64,000 nt of DNA from Pseudomonadota bacterium (lineage in GTDB: Bacteria; Myxococcota_A; UBA9042; GCA-2863065), in the NCBI GenBank assembly GCA_005776585.1, contig SXOX01000149.1, forward strand, positions 22,211-86,210, in the 5' to 3' direction. The notes under the pieces are model-generated. The model was not told the origin of the DNA and did no database searches. It was given only the letters and a program-made list of their open reading frames with translations. Below are positions 29,814-39,212 of this stretch, one piece after another. Numbering within the stretch: position 1 is the first letter of the stretch; the number at the start of each line of letters is the position of its first letter. The position numbers were made by a program, and so were the translations under genes.

Positions 29814-29897
29814 CCTACGACCGCGAGGGCTCCACGCTTGACCGCCGGCGTGGAGCGTGGCACCCGTACGGGGTTTCCAAGCCGTCGCGAGGTGCTC

Positions 29898-30893
29898 ATG
29901 AGCGAAGACCAAGCCACTACCCCGACCGACGCGCCGCGCGATCCGGCGGCCGTCGCCATCGACGCCCTCACGCGAGCCTACGTCGACCACCCGGACCCGA
30001 TGAGTAACTCGCGTGCTCTCCTGGGGGTTGCCGTCGCCGAGTGGGCACAACAGCGGCTTCAGTCATTCGAATGGAGCCTTGGGAACGAGGGACTTCGAGA
30101 CGTGATAGCAAACAGCCTGCACTATGGTCGGCTTGAGCGCCGGAGGAGGCCAGGCGATGCGTCGGCCCCCACCGCGACCTCCGCCTCAGAGCGCCGGTCA
30201 CCGCCGCTGCTCGACCGAGTGCGGCTCGACCGTCCGGGCGCTCCGAGTGCATGGTTCCTTCGTGCGCTCCAGAACGCGTGCCTCGACGAGGTGCGCAAGC
30301 GGCGCGCTCCCAGGCCGCCCCCTGACGGCGAGCAGATGGGACCCGGCCCGGTCGGTGTTAGCGGTCAGTGGGACCCCCGCTGGATCCCGGTCGACGTGCG
30401 TCGCACGCTCGACGACGGCGTGCGCATCGTGGCTTTCGCCCTGCGTCACGCGCATACGCTGCCCGCGAATCACCCGCTGCGCCGCGCCCACAGCGCCAAG
30501 CCGAGCCTGGAGGCGCAGGTGCGAATGTGGCACATCTACGGCGGACACTTGGCTCGTGACATCGCGCTCGCCGAAGTTCGACTGCGATGGGACCCGGAAG
30601 TGGCGGCATCCGACAACCACGCTCGCGCCTGGCAGGCGCGCTACTACACCGACGACGGGCATCTCGAATACACGTCGCCGGGCGAGATCCCGAACGACGG
30701 CAACAGCTCTTATGTTCAGCACTTGAGACGCTTCCGGCTCGCGTATCGGAACGCGCGTGTGGCCACAGGTCTCATCGTGCGAGAGCGGCGGCAGTTTCCG
30801 GACCCGACCGTGGCTTCGGCCCGAGCCGCGATCCCGTCAGAATGGGAAGCCTGCGAGCACGAGTCGCTCGAGCTGCCGGGAGGCCAGCCATGA
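29898..30893 (+). CDS. Uncharacterised protein, possibly with a sigma-70 region-2-like segment
   Basis: ATG 29898 (MSEDQATTPTDAPRDPAAVAIDALTRAY). RPGAPSAWFLRALQNACLDEVRKRRAPRPP resembles the W-N-D-RRRR segment of sigma factors, weakly. Confidence 0.7.
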   Translation: MSEDQATTPTDAPRDPAAVAIDALTRAYVDHPDPMSNSRALLGVAVAEWAQQRLQSFEWSLGNEGLRDVIANSLHYGRLERRRRPGDASAPTATSASERRSPPLLDRVRLDRPGAPSAWFLRALQNACLDEVRKRRAPRPPPDGEQMGPGPVGVSGQWDPRWIPVDVRRTLDDGVRIVAFALRHAHTLPANHPLRRAHSAKPSLEAQVRMWHIYGGHLARDIALAEVRLRWDPEVAASDNHARAWQARYYTDDGHLEYTSPGEIPNDGNSSYVQHLRRFRLAYRNARVATGLIVRERRQFPDPTVASARAAIPSEWEACEHESLELPGGQP

Positions 30894-31849
30894 GTACACG
30901 CATTCAACCGCTCTCCGAGGGCCAGCCGCTCTGGTGGGCCGAGGTCATCGCCGTTGATGCGACGGCCGGCGTTGGGCGCGAGCAACTGACCGCGGAGTTG
31001 CTCGATACGGTTCCGCGATGTCGCGTCACGTTCCCGGCGCGCGAGCTCACGCGCCCGTGGCCGCAAATTCACCGGCACCTCACTACGGTGGTCGGCCATG
31101 GCGTCGTCTCGCCAGCATTCTGGGGCGACGCGGCACGGGCGCTGCGCGAAACGCGTGTCCCGATTCGGGTCACACGGGTCTGGAGCCCCGAACGAGGCTC
31201 GTTCACCGTCACGCGACCGCGAGACTCCTTCGGCCTGCGAGGTGACCTTCCCAGCCCATTCTTGGGCGTCGCTGTGCGGGTCCGGCTCGAGCGCAGCATC
31301 GAGCATCTCGTGGAGCACGTCCGCAAACACATGGCGCTGTACGGTCCAGGCCCCGCGGTCTTTCCCCTGCCGAGCGGCAACGACTGGATCCGTCGGCAGA
31401 GCATTACGCGGGCAATGCTGCTCATGGCTCGCGTGACGACGCCAAACTCCGATCTCTTCGGACTCCACCCGCAGCTTTGGCCTGCTGTCGAAATCTATAC
31501 TTCAGCGACAGCACACGTGTTGACGCGCATGATGGAGGCGCGAGTGGCCCATGTCACGTTGAGTCCGACGGCAACGGCTGTCGCCCAGGACTGGTTCGGA
31601 CCGATCATGGGAAAAGACAACAAGATGGAGCCCGGAGACGAGTCTCTCTACGTCCGCGACTTCAATGAGACGGTCTCGATCGCGAGCAGCCAAACCCACG
31701 ACGCAGCGACGCCCCTTGACTGGCGCACGACCTACCGCCGGGATTCCGACTTGCGCGATCCGTGGCCTGGATTGCTCTGGTTGTCACGCCGCGCGCAAGG
31801 CCGCACCTCGCGTCAAATCGCCGTTCATGTTCCGGGAGAGCACGTATGA
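30890..31849 (+). CDS. Hypothetical protein
   Basis: ATG 30890 overlaps the previous stop (ATGA). High-GC ORF in a coupled operon; no motif recognised. Confidence 0.8.
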   Translation: MSTRIQPLSEGQPLWWAEVIAVDATAGVGREQLTAELLDTVPRCRVTFPARELTRPWPQIHRHLTTVVGHGVVSPAFWGDAARALRETRVPIRVTRVWSPERGSFTVTRPRDSFGLRGDLPSPFLGVAVRVRLERSIEHLVEHVRKHMALYGPGPAVFPLPSGNDWIRRQSITRAMLLMARVTTPNSDLFGLHPQLWPAVEIYTSATAHVLTRMMEARVAHVTLSPTATAVAQDWFGPIMGKDNKMEPGDESLYVRDFNETVSIASSQTHDAATPLDWRTTYRRDSDLRDPWPGLLWLSRRAQGRTSRQIAVHVPGEHV

Positions 31850-33276
31850 TGGCCAACAATCTGGCATTGGCGCTGGCCGAGGCGACGCAAGCGGAATCAG
31901 GGGCTCCCACGCATGAGGTCCAACGCATCCTTGTCGCCGATGCGCTGCTCGACCTGGCGTCCGCGCTCGATGGTGACCCACCGATGGCGGCGAGCGCCGG
32001 CGACACACTCGACGGTACTGGCATCGAGGAAGCGACAACAGTCGCTCGGCTGGAGATCACGGGCTCACTGGCAGAACTGGATCGCGCGCTCAATCTCGCC
32101 GAGGCGCATCCGGACGTCATGGACGTGCCGCTGCTCACGGACGATCCGGCGCTTGCGGAGCGTGTCCACCAGGGTTTGGCAAGCGCCATCGCTGCGCGCG
32201 AGCGGATCTACCGCATGGCGCGCGTAGCCGCCTGGTTGGGGGTGCCGACGGAAACGGGCGTCGAGGCGTACGATGTGCGACTGCGATCGATCCTACGTCA
32301 TGCCTGGCTCGTGGAGCCGCTCCGCGCGCAGATGCTTGAAGGAGTTGCGGTAGAGTCTCGGGACGCACACTGGTGGCTGTCCCAGCGGGCCGACCCCCCT
32401 GGTGTGTCTGGGGCCGACGACCCCGACGTACTCGACGACGCATTCGACCTCATCGGGGCATGGGCGACTGAGCGCATGGCGCCGACCACCGACGGCCGTC
32501 TCGCGCTGCGACTCGATCGCGTCGAGGCCCGTGCACTCCTCGCGACGCCTGCTGGGCGCGCGTTCGCCAATGCGATGGGCGACACGCTCGATCTCGATGC
32601 TGGGGAGGTCACCGACGATGAACTCAGGTTGGTGGACTCCCCGGTCGTGGCCGTAGCGACGCCCGCCACGCGACCTGCGGTACGTGCGACGCTCGTGCAC
32701 GCAGTTGTCCGCGCGGCAGCATCGACGGACCGGCCCTCGCTCATCGCAACGGGAACCGTCGCCGCGTCTAGCTTCGGATGCACGTATGCGGCCCTGGTGC
32801 CTGGCTGCGGCGTCGTCGCCTATGGGGAGGCCTTCGAAAGGCCGCCAGCGCGCGATGCGGCGCGTGCGCGTGAGGCATGGCTCGTGGTCTTCGACACCGC
32901 GGTCGCAGAAGGCTGTCTCTCCGACGGCTACCGTTTCATGCGGCTCGAGGTTGGCGGCGCAGTGCTCGTCGAGCCGGGAGAAGGGTCATCTCTCCGCCTC
33001 GAAGTCACCGCTGCGGGTGAGGCATCCTGGTCCGTCACACTCTATCCACTGCTCGCTTCTGCAACGGTGCCTCGTGACGCGGGGACGGTGATGGTCGATG
33101 CGGCTGGCGAGCGGCTAGCAGCGTTGCTCGCAGCGATCGGGGACGACGACCTGGCGGACGCCAGAGAGATTCGCCAAGAACTCGATGAGCTCATCGACGC
33201 GGACGACCTTGCGACGCTCTCGGGCCTGGACACACTGCTCGAGGCACTCCAAGCCGAAAAAAAACGAGCCGAGTGA
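31846..33276 (+). CDS. Hypothetical acidic protein
   Basis: ATG 31846 (MMANNLALALAEATQAE) overlaps the previous stop. Acidic and Ala-rich; ends at an A8 tract (33257-33264). Confidence 0.8.
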   Translation: MMANNLALALAEATQAESGAPTHEVQRILVADALLDLASALDGDPPMAASAGDTLDGTGIEEATTVARLEITGSLAELDRALNLAEAHPDVMDVPLLTDDPALAERVHQGLASAIAARERIYRMARVAAWLGVPTETGVEAYDVRLRSILRHAWLVEPLRAQMLEGVAVESRDAHWWLSQRADPPGVSGADDPDVLDDAFDLIGAWATERMAPTTDGRLALRLDRVEARALLATPAGRAFANAMGDTLDLDAGEVTDDELRLVDSPVVAVATPATRPAVRATLVHAVVRAAASTDRPSLIATGTVAASSFGCTYAALVPGCGVVAYGEAFERPPARDAARAREAWLVVFDTAVAEGCLSDGYRFMRLEVGGAVLVEPGEGSSLRLEVTAAGEASWSVTLYPLLASATVPRDAGTVMVDAAGERLAALLAAIGDDDLADAREIRQELDELIDADDLATLSGLDTLLEALQAEKKRAE

Positions 33277-35111
33277 CCTTCTACGCGCCGATCGTACTCC
33301 GCCATCCCATTGGTAGGGCCGAGGTCCGGCTACGCGCTGCGGTGAGCGGCGGGGCACCACCACAGTTCTCCTTCTTCACGGAGGTGTCGGATGTTGGAGA
33401 GATCGCCGCGCACTGCCTGGATGCGCTCCTCCTCGCACATGGCGAACGGCCGCCCGACGCGTGGCTCGTCGCGACGAAGCCAGAGCACGCCGGCCGAGTC
33501 ATCGAGGGGCGTTCGTGCGCGCTTGCCATGGTCCTCGCGTCGCTGTCGGAGGCTGCTGGAGTCCGGCCTTCCCGGCCCGTCGTGGCCACAGGTGTGCTCA
33601 CCATTGACGACCCCTGCGTGGTCGCCAAGGTCGAAGATCTGGACCACAAGATAGACGCTGTAGCGCGCCGCACGGGGACGCTGCGAGAGCTACCCGAGGA
33701 CGTCCTCGTGCTGGCTCCCACGGCTCAGGTTGGTGAGGGCTCACAGCACTACAAGACGGCGTCTGGGCGAACGCTCGAAGTGTTCGGCGTCGCGTCCGTC
33801 GCCGCGGCGATCGAAGCGACCCTTGGGCTGGAATTGAGGTTCTGCGAGATCAAAGCCGTTCGCGAGTCCATCGAACGGCTTCGACACGACAATCACCAGA
33901 TGGAACACCTGCTGCGCGAGTGTGATCGGCTCCGAACGCTCGCAGCCAGGCTCCCGCTCGGCTGGCTTGCCCGTGTCGTCGTCTTCCACGCCGAATGCTG
34001 TGCTGCCCATGCCCTGCGGCTACGCGATGACCCTGGCGACGTCGCCTCGTGGCAGGGTGAGTCCGCACCGGTCGCGACGTTGCGCGAGCGGCTCTCGCAG
34101 TCGGTGCGTGAACTGCTCGAAGCGCATCGGTCCACGCTCCCGGTAGAGCTCATCGCCCAGTGGTACCACTTCGAAGCCAAGCGGAGCTTCGTCTCGCATG
34201 ATTTTGGTGACGGAATCGAGCTGACAAGCGTGGGCCTCACGCTCCCGCGCCGCGCGCGTGTCCCGACGTGTGAGGGACACAAGCTCCTCCGCACGCGGGG
34301 ACAGCTTCGACTCCGACAGGGCATGCGGTTGGCGGCCGTCGGCCTCGCCCGTGACGCGCACCGGCTCACCCGGCTCGCGTACGACGACGTGATCGCGGCC
34401 CTCGGCATGGCTGAGTCGATTGGCGCCCCGCGCGCGAACGATCTCGATCGGGGCCGAGTCCATGTTGCCGCGACTGAACAAGGCCTTCGCACGCTCGGGC
34501 TCGGGACGACCGCGCTGCGCGAACATGCCGTGCAGACGCTCGATTCGGTACTTGCCGCCTTCGGCGTGTCGCGGTCCGGGCCGCCTCCTGAGCAAGAGCC
34601 CGCTTGGGGGCTGGGCGTGCTCTACCGGGACTGGCTCGCGGATGGGCGACACGGCAGCGTGGTCGACCACTGGCGTGCGATTTGGGACGCCCCGGTTCCC
34701 GCACGAGGCGGGACGTCACTGCGCGCTTCGGCCTCCAAGGGACTCCGAGAGCCGACGCTCATGCTCCCAACGCTCTTGCTCGAGGCGGCGATCGCTGTCG
34801 GTGACCGCGAGATCGCGGAACATGCGGTGCAGGCGTACGTACCGCCACTCGACTTGCGAGAGGTCGTCGCGTGGTGGCCGGCGCTGCGTGCCGACCCTTC
34901 GTGGAAGCTGGGTCAGGTTCGCGAGGCGCTGCGGAGTTGGCTGCGCGAGTCGCGCGACCACGTGCCTCCGCACCTGCAGCACGAGACGTGGCTGGCGCAG
35001 GCGCTCGCCTCGCTTCGCGCGAGCACGACGGCGCAATACACGGCGGAGGTCAAGCGCACTCGCAATCGCCTGCTGATGTGGTTCGGCCGGCCCGTCCCCG
35101 GTGCGCTGTAG
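33273..35111 (+). CDS. Lon-like (S16-type) putative serine protease with large C-terminal helical domain
   Basis: GRSCALAMVLASLSEAAGVRPSRPVVATGVLTIDDPCVVAKVEDLDHKIDAVAR aligns by eye with Lon PSAG(x)AM...VAMTGEITLRGxVLPIGGLKEKLLAA. Candidate Ser codon 33513, Lys codon 33648. GTG start overlaps the previous TGA. Confidence 0.7.
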   Translation: MTFYAPIVLRHPIGRAEVRLRAAVSGGAPPQFSFFTEVSDVGEIAAHCLDALLLAHGERPPDAWLVATKPEHAGRVIEGRSCALAMVLASLSEAAGVRPSRPVVATGVLTIDDPCVVAKVEDLDHKIDAVARRTGTLRELPEDVLVLAPTAQVGEGSQHYKTASGRTLEVFGVASVAAAIEATLGLELRFCEIKAVRESIERLRHDNHQMEHLLRECDRLRTLAARLPLGWLARVVVFHAECCAAHALRLRDDPGDVASWQGESAPVATLRERLSQSVRELLEAHRSTLPVELIAQWYHFEAKRSFVSHDFGDGIELTSVGLTLPRRARVPTCEGHKLLRTRGQLRLRQGMRLAAVGLARDAHRLTRLAYDDVIAALGMAESIGAPRANDLDRGRVHVAATEQGLRTLGLGTTALREHAVQTLDSVLAAFGVSRSGPPPEQEPAWGLGVLYRDWLADGRHGSVVDHWRAIWDAPVPARGGTSLRASASKGLREPTLMLPTLLLEAAIAVGDREIAEHAVQAYVPPLDLREVVAWWPALRADPSWKLGQVREALRSWLRESRDHVPPHLQHETWLAQALASLRASTTAQYTAEVKRTRNRLLMWFGRPVPGAL

Positions 35112-35263
35112 TGGGCCTCGGCGCAGGGACTGTGGCGGGCGTCGGCATGCTGCTCGGCGGACCTCCCGGTGCCGCGGTGGGGTGGCTCGTCGGCTTGACG
35201 GTCGGCGTCATCGGCGGAGTGACCGGCGCGAACCGGGCGACGCGGAGCGCACTGGAGTCGTAG
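35111..35263 (+). CDS. Small glycine-zipper membrane protein (~50 aa)
   Basis: GTG 35111 overlaps the previous TAG by 1 nt. VGLGAGTVAGVGMLLGGPPGAAVGWLVGLTVGVIGGVTGANRATRSALES. Confidence 0.55.
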   Translation: MGLGAGTVAGVGMLLGGPPGAAVGWLVGLTVGVIGGVTGANRATRSALES

Positions 35264-35338
35264 TCCGTCGCGTTCGTCGTGTGGCAATCCGTGAAATTTC
35301 CGCACGAGGCGTGTCCTGCCGCTGTTGATCAGACGCTT

Positions 35339-37366
35339 TCACGGCGTCCGCGTCGCCGTGAGGGTGCGATCTAGGCCATCCTCGAACCATTTTCCAATCG
35401 ACGCCATGTATCCTGCAATATGCCTGCGAATGTCAGGTGTGGAGGTGAGCGATGGGTGAAACGCGAAATTTCTGATGGCAACGAGGGTCGCATGGGCGGA
35501 TGCGAGTCTTGACTGCATGTCGTTGTCCGCCTCCCCAAGCACGGATGGAAAGTACTTCGCGACACTCTTGACGTGCGGCTTCAGAAGCGACCAGTAGTCA
35601 GAAAAATACGTCGTCCCCCATTCATCGCGCCATGACGCGGGCTCGGAACGCGTGGCACGAGCGCTTGCAGCAATCGACTCCCGCCTCTTGTTAAGTTCGA
35701 CAGGGTCAGTCCACAGCGAGATAATCACATTTTGCAACTTCAGTTCGATTCGGATTATGTCGGCTGCGAGTCGTTGCAATTCCGCCTCCCTTGGTGGGAT
35801 CGGGAAATCGTGGACAAGGAGAAGCTGGTCGATTAGATCGTCGTCCAGGAGGCTAGAGTGCTCGGGTACCCCCGTCGAGTCACACAAGGCCACCAACCCC
35901 CTGCGGTCAAACGCGGTATGCAGTACCCGTCGCGCCCGTCCTGGGTCGGCGAGCACCCGCAGGACCTCGTCGGTATCCCACGTGGCGTTCTGCAAACCAG
36001 TCGCATCCTGAAACGCTCGGCTTGCGACCAACTTGGCGGCGAGTCCGTTGTAGCGCGGTCCCGCAAAGCTCACATCTCCGCCAATGAGACACTGCACGAT
36101 CTTGGTCACTGCTGGATCACCTGACTCCTCAACGTCAGCCAGCGCCGATCGCACGCCCGTCCGTGCAGCGTCGTCCAGGCACTCCGGAATGCGGGCGATA
36201 CTCTCGAACGCGTGCGTGGTGTTCTCCGTTGTGGGCGTTCCTCTGCCAAAGTTTGCGACACAGAAGATCACCGCAATTTCGATGGCTTGCGCAAGTTCGT
36301 CGGAGATCTCTCCCTTCATTCGGCGCGCGCTTGCTGCCGCAAGAGCGAACCGCGCCGTGGTCTGCAAGTCTGGCCGACCATTGGGACCTGACAGAGCCCG
36401 ATCCCCGACCGTGAGGTGACCGTGCGTACGAACCACACGTCCGAGACCAGTAAGCATTTCGTGCGCGATGCGAAAAAGGTCGTGGCTCGTGTCAACGTTC
36501 GACGAAAAAATGAGCTCCAATATGAACGTCGTATAATACACATACGTATGCGGCCGCTCGGTTCTGCCAAAGTAGCGCAAGTCTCTCTCACCTTCGAAGA
36601 TGAGATAGCTGAGTACCGCCTCTCGTAGCACGGTGAGGCCCTCACTTGCTTCTCCTATTCGCCAGCTCAAGCCGGCGTATCGGCGGAACTCGTCGATCGC
36701 GCCTGCGACGTAAGCGGCAGTGAGGAATGCCCCCGGGAAGTTCTGCGGCCTAGTCGTCAGCTTGAGTCTGACGACGGGTCCGTACGCAGCGAGCCACCCG
36801 GCCGCCCGAGATGCGATTTCCCTGAGGCTGCGTTCCGCTGTGCTGGACATGTTGAGTTCGTGGAGGAGTTCTTGCTCAGGCCCTGTTGCGAGCATAGGCT
36901 GGAAGTCTCGATCAGCCATCGCCTTGGAAAGCAAGACGGCGACAGAGAGTCCCGTAGCGGTGTGACGCAGCGTGGGTAGCCAATCGCCGCGCTCAAGCTG
37001 ACTGCCGCCGATGGGACTGTCGGGCGTTATTTGTGACTCCATGACCTGGGTGACGGGCGAGGCGATCCCTCCGTCGCGCATCTGCCACGTCGAAAGGTAA
37101 CGACACGAATCTAACGCCACCACAAGGTCGAGTGGTCGTTTCGTCAAGTCAGAAATACCGGCCAAACCTCGTACAGCGTGAACGGAGTGTGAGACGCTTC
37201 CGAGCGCACCGTACGCAGTGAGCTTCGAATGCTCGTACCCTCCAATTGGATGGCACGTCCTGATGTACGCCGGCATCGTTCTTCCCCACGCGCCGTATGC
37301 GAGTCGGTCTGCAAGTAGAAGGCGGTGCGCCGCGGCAACAGCGACGGCGATTGCGTTCACGTTCAT
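35339..37366 (-). CDS. Uncharacterised 675-aa protein with C-terminal HEPN-like RNxxxH motif
   Basis: Long ORF from ATG 37366. C-terminus SDYWSLLKPHVKSVAKYFPSVLGEADNDMQSRLASAHATLVAIRNFAFHPSLTSTPD. Locally more AT-rich than its neighbours (e.g. 36480-36550). Confidence 0.75.
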   Translation of the reverse strand: MNVNAIAVAVAAAHRLLLADRLAYGAWGRTMPAYIRTCHPIGGYEHSKLTAYGALGSVSHSVHAVRGLAGISDLTKRPLDLVVALDSCRYLSTWQMRDGGIASPVTQVMESQITPDSPIGGSQLERGDWLPTLRHTATGLSVAVLLSKAMADRDFQPMLATGPEQELLHELNMSSTAERSLREIASRAAGWLAAYGPVVRLKLTTRPQNFPGAFLTAAYVAGAIDEFRRYAGLSWRIGEASEGLTVLREAVLSYLIFEGERDLRYFGRTERPHTYVYYTTFILELIFSSNVDTSHDLFRIAHEMLTGLGRVVRTHGHLTVGDRALSGPNGRPDLQTTARFALAAASARRMKGEISDELAQAIEIAVIFCVANFGRGTPTTENTTHAFESIARIPECLDDAARTGVRSALADVEESGDPAVTKIVQCLIGGDVSFAGPRYNGLAAKLVASRAFQDATGLQNATWDTDEVLRVLADPGRARRVLHTAFDRRGLVALCDSTGVPEHSSLLDDDLIDQLLLVHDFPIPPREAELQRLAADIIRIELKLQNVIISLWTDPVELNKRRESIAASARATRSEPASWRDEWGTTYFSDYWSLLKPHVKSVAKYFPSVLGEADNDMQSRLASAHATLVAIRNFAFHPSLTSTPDIRRHIAGYMASIGKWFEDGLDRTLTATRTP

Positions 37367-37410
37367 GCTCCGAGGCTATCACACCGTGTTGCTTGGGCCA
37401 ACGTGCGTGA

Positions 37411-38761
37411 CTGTGGTGGTCAGGGCGGTCGAGTTCTCTGTTTTCTCGACAGGCCCGATCTTCTGTGTTTGCGCTTCGTTCCGGGTAGTTGGCCTGTGCC
37501 ACCACCCGGAAGGACTCGATGGCGATCAAGGGCACGGCCGGCGCTGCTCGGCGCAAGGCGCAGAAGAAGGACGTGGAGGCCATCGAGGCCTTTCTGGCGA
37601 TGCTGGGTCTGCTGCCGGACTCGCGAAGAGCACAAGGGCGGCGCTATCCACTGCCGACGGTGGTGATGGTCGCACTGCTTGCGATGATCTGCGGCTGTGA
37701 CGACGCTTCCTCGATGGAGGCGTGGGGCGAGCGGCACGAGAAGTGGCTCGCGACGTTTCTCGACATGCCGCATGGGCCTCCGTCGCAAGATGTGTTCCTC
37801 AGCGTTTTCGCGGCTTTGCCACCCGAGCCGTTTGGCAAGTTCTTCGTCATGTGGACTGACTTCCTGCGCGGACGGCTCGCCCTCGCGGGCAAGCACGTGG
37901 CGGTCGACGGCAAGACGAGCAGGCGAACCCACCACCGCAGCAGGGAGCAGCCGGCCGTGCACACGGTGAGCGCGTGGCTGAGCGACGCCGGACTCGTCCT
38001 CGGTCAGCGCAAAACGGAGACAAAGTCGAACGAGATCACGGCGATCCCGGAGCTTCTCGCCGTGCTCGACCTGCGCGGCGCAACCGTGACCATCGACGCG
38101 ATGGGATGCCAAACGGACATCGCGGCCGCGATCATCGAGCGCGGTGGGCACTACGTGCTGGCCGTGAAGGACAATCAGCCGACGCTGGCCGAGGAGATGG
38201 TCGCGACCTTTGCCGACGCCGCAGACGTGACGCCGCGCGCGCTGGACCAGCCACCGCCAACGCCGGTCGAGGTGCACGAAACGCTCGAAAAAGGCCACGG
38301 CCGCCTCGAAAAGCGCACCGTGACAGTCGCGCGCCGTCTCGACTGGATCACCACCAAGGCACGCTGGCCCAAGCTCGCATACGTCGCTCGCGTCGAAAGT
38401 GAACGCACCGATTTGGCCACTGGCAACATGAGCGTCGAGCGCCGCTACTTCATCGGCAGCGATCCCAGAGCCAGCGTGACCCGCGTCGGAGAGCTCATTC
38501 GCGCGCACTGGGGCATCGAGAATGGCCTGCACTGGGTCCTCGACATGGCCTTCAACGAGGACCAAGCCCGGCAGCGAGCAGGCTACTGCGGCGCGAACTT
38601 CGCGACGCTCCGACACATGGCGCTCAACCTTATCAAGCGAACGCCCAACCGCCGGTTGGGCGTCAAGAACACACGGCTCCTCGCTGGATGGGATCTCAAT
38701 GAACTCGTTCGGATTGTGGTCATGGCGGAGATTTAGAACTCGACAGCCCTGCTGTGGTGGT
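37411..38761 (+). mobile_element. ISAs1-family insertion sequence (element 37421-38751) flanked by 10-bp target duplications
   Basis: Inverted repeats CAGGGCGGTCGAGTTCT (37421-37437) and revcomp CAGGGCTGTCGAGTTCT (38735-38751), 16/17 identical. Direct repeat CTGTGGTGGT at 37411-37420 and 38752-38761. Full transposase inside. Confidence 0.95.
37519..38736 (+). CDS. ISAs1-family DDE transposase
   Basis: KHVAVDGKTSRRTHH, ATVTIDAMGCQTDIAAAIIERGGHYVLAVKDNQP and RAHWGIENGLHWVLDMAFNEDQAR are characteristic ISAs1/H-repeat DDE motifs. ATG 37519 preceded by an aagga ribosome-binding-like site. Confidence 0.95.
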   Translation: MAIKGTAGAARRKAQKKDVEAIEAFLAMLGLLPDSRRAQGRRYPLPTVVMVALLAMICGCDDASSMEAWGERHEKWLATFLDMPHGPPSQDVFLSVFAALPPEPFGKFFVMWTDFLRGRLALAGKHVAVDGKTSRRTHHRSREQPAVHTVSAWLSDAGLVLGQRKTETKSNEITAIPELLAVLDLRGATVTIDAMGCQTDIAAAIIERGGHYVLAVKDNQPTLAEEMVATFADAADVTPRALDQPPPTPVEVHETLEKGHGRLEKRTVTVARRLDWITTKARWPKLAYVARVESERTDLATGNMSVERRYFIGSDPRASVTRVGELIRAHWGIENGLHWVLDMAFNEDQARQRAGYCGANFATLRHMALNLIKRTPNRRLGVKNTRLLAGWDLNELVRIVVMAEI

Positions 38762-39212
38762 CTCGGCGGGGGTCAGGGTGACCCGGCGCCTCTCGGGCTC
38801 GACCCAGGCCTGGTGCTCAGCGCGCAGCCCCGAAATAGGGCAGCGTTTGGCGTGGACGACGCGCCCGACGCGGGCCGACGGGCACCGCCTCGAGCGTGAA
38901 GCGGTCGCTCTCTCGACGGTCTGTTGATGCGCACGAGGAAGCGCGGAATCTCGAGCACGCCGGTTTCCGAGGGTGCGCGGTTCCGGCGGGCGGGAGCCTG
39001 TCCGGGCGGCGGCGTGGCCTGCCATGGCTGGAGTCGCTGAAGCGTGCTGCGCCTTTTCGGTCGACGGGCTACCAAAGCTCTGGAGGTCGCCGAGGAATGA
39101 CGGCGACAGGCGCATGGGGACATCCCGATGCGAGTGGCATCGACCACGTTGCCTCGAGATCGAGAACTCGGACCCTTGACCTTGACTCACGCGGGGGTGA
39201 ATACTACGCGCC

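Noticed and set aside
37420-38616. 398-aa minus ORF
   Set aside because: Antisense to the ISAs1 transposase.
38762-39212. Possible decayed gene on the minus strand between the IS and ddaH (ORFs 38720-39298 and 38773-39147)
   Set aside because: Low-complexity Arg/Ser/Pro translations in every frame; no family recognised, so not called as CDS or pseudogene.
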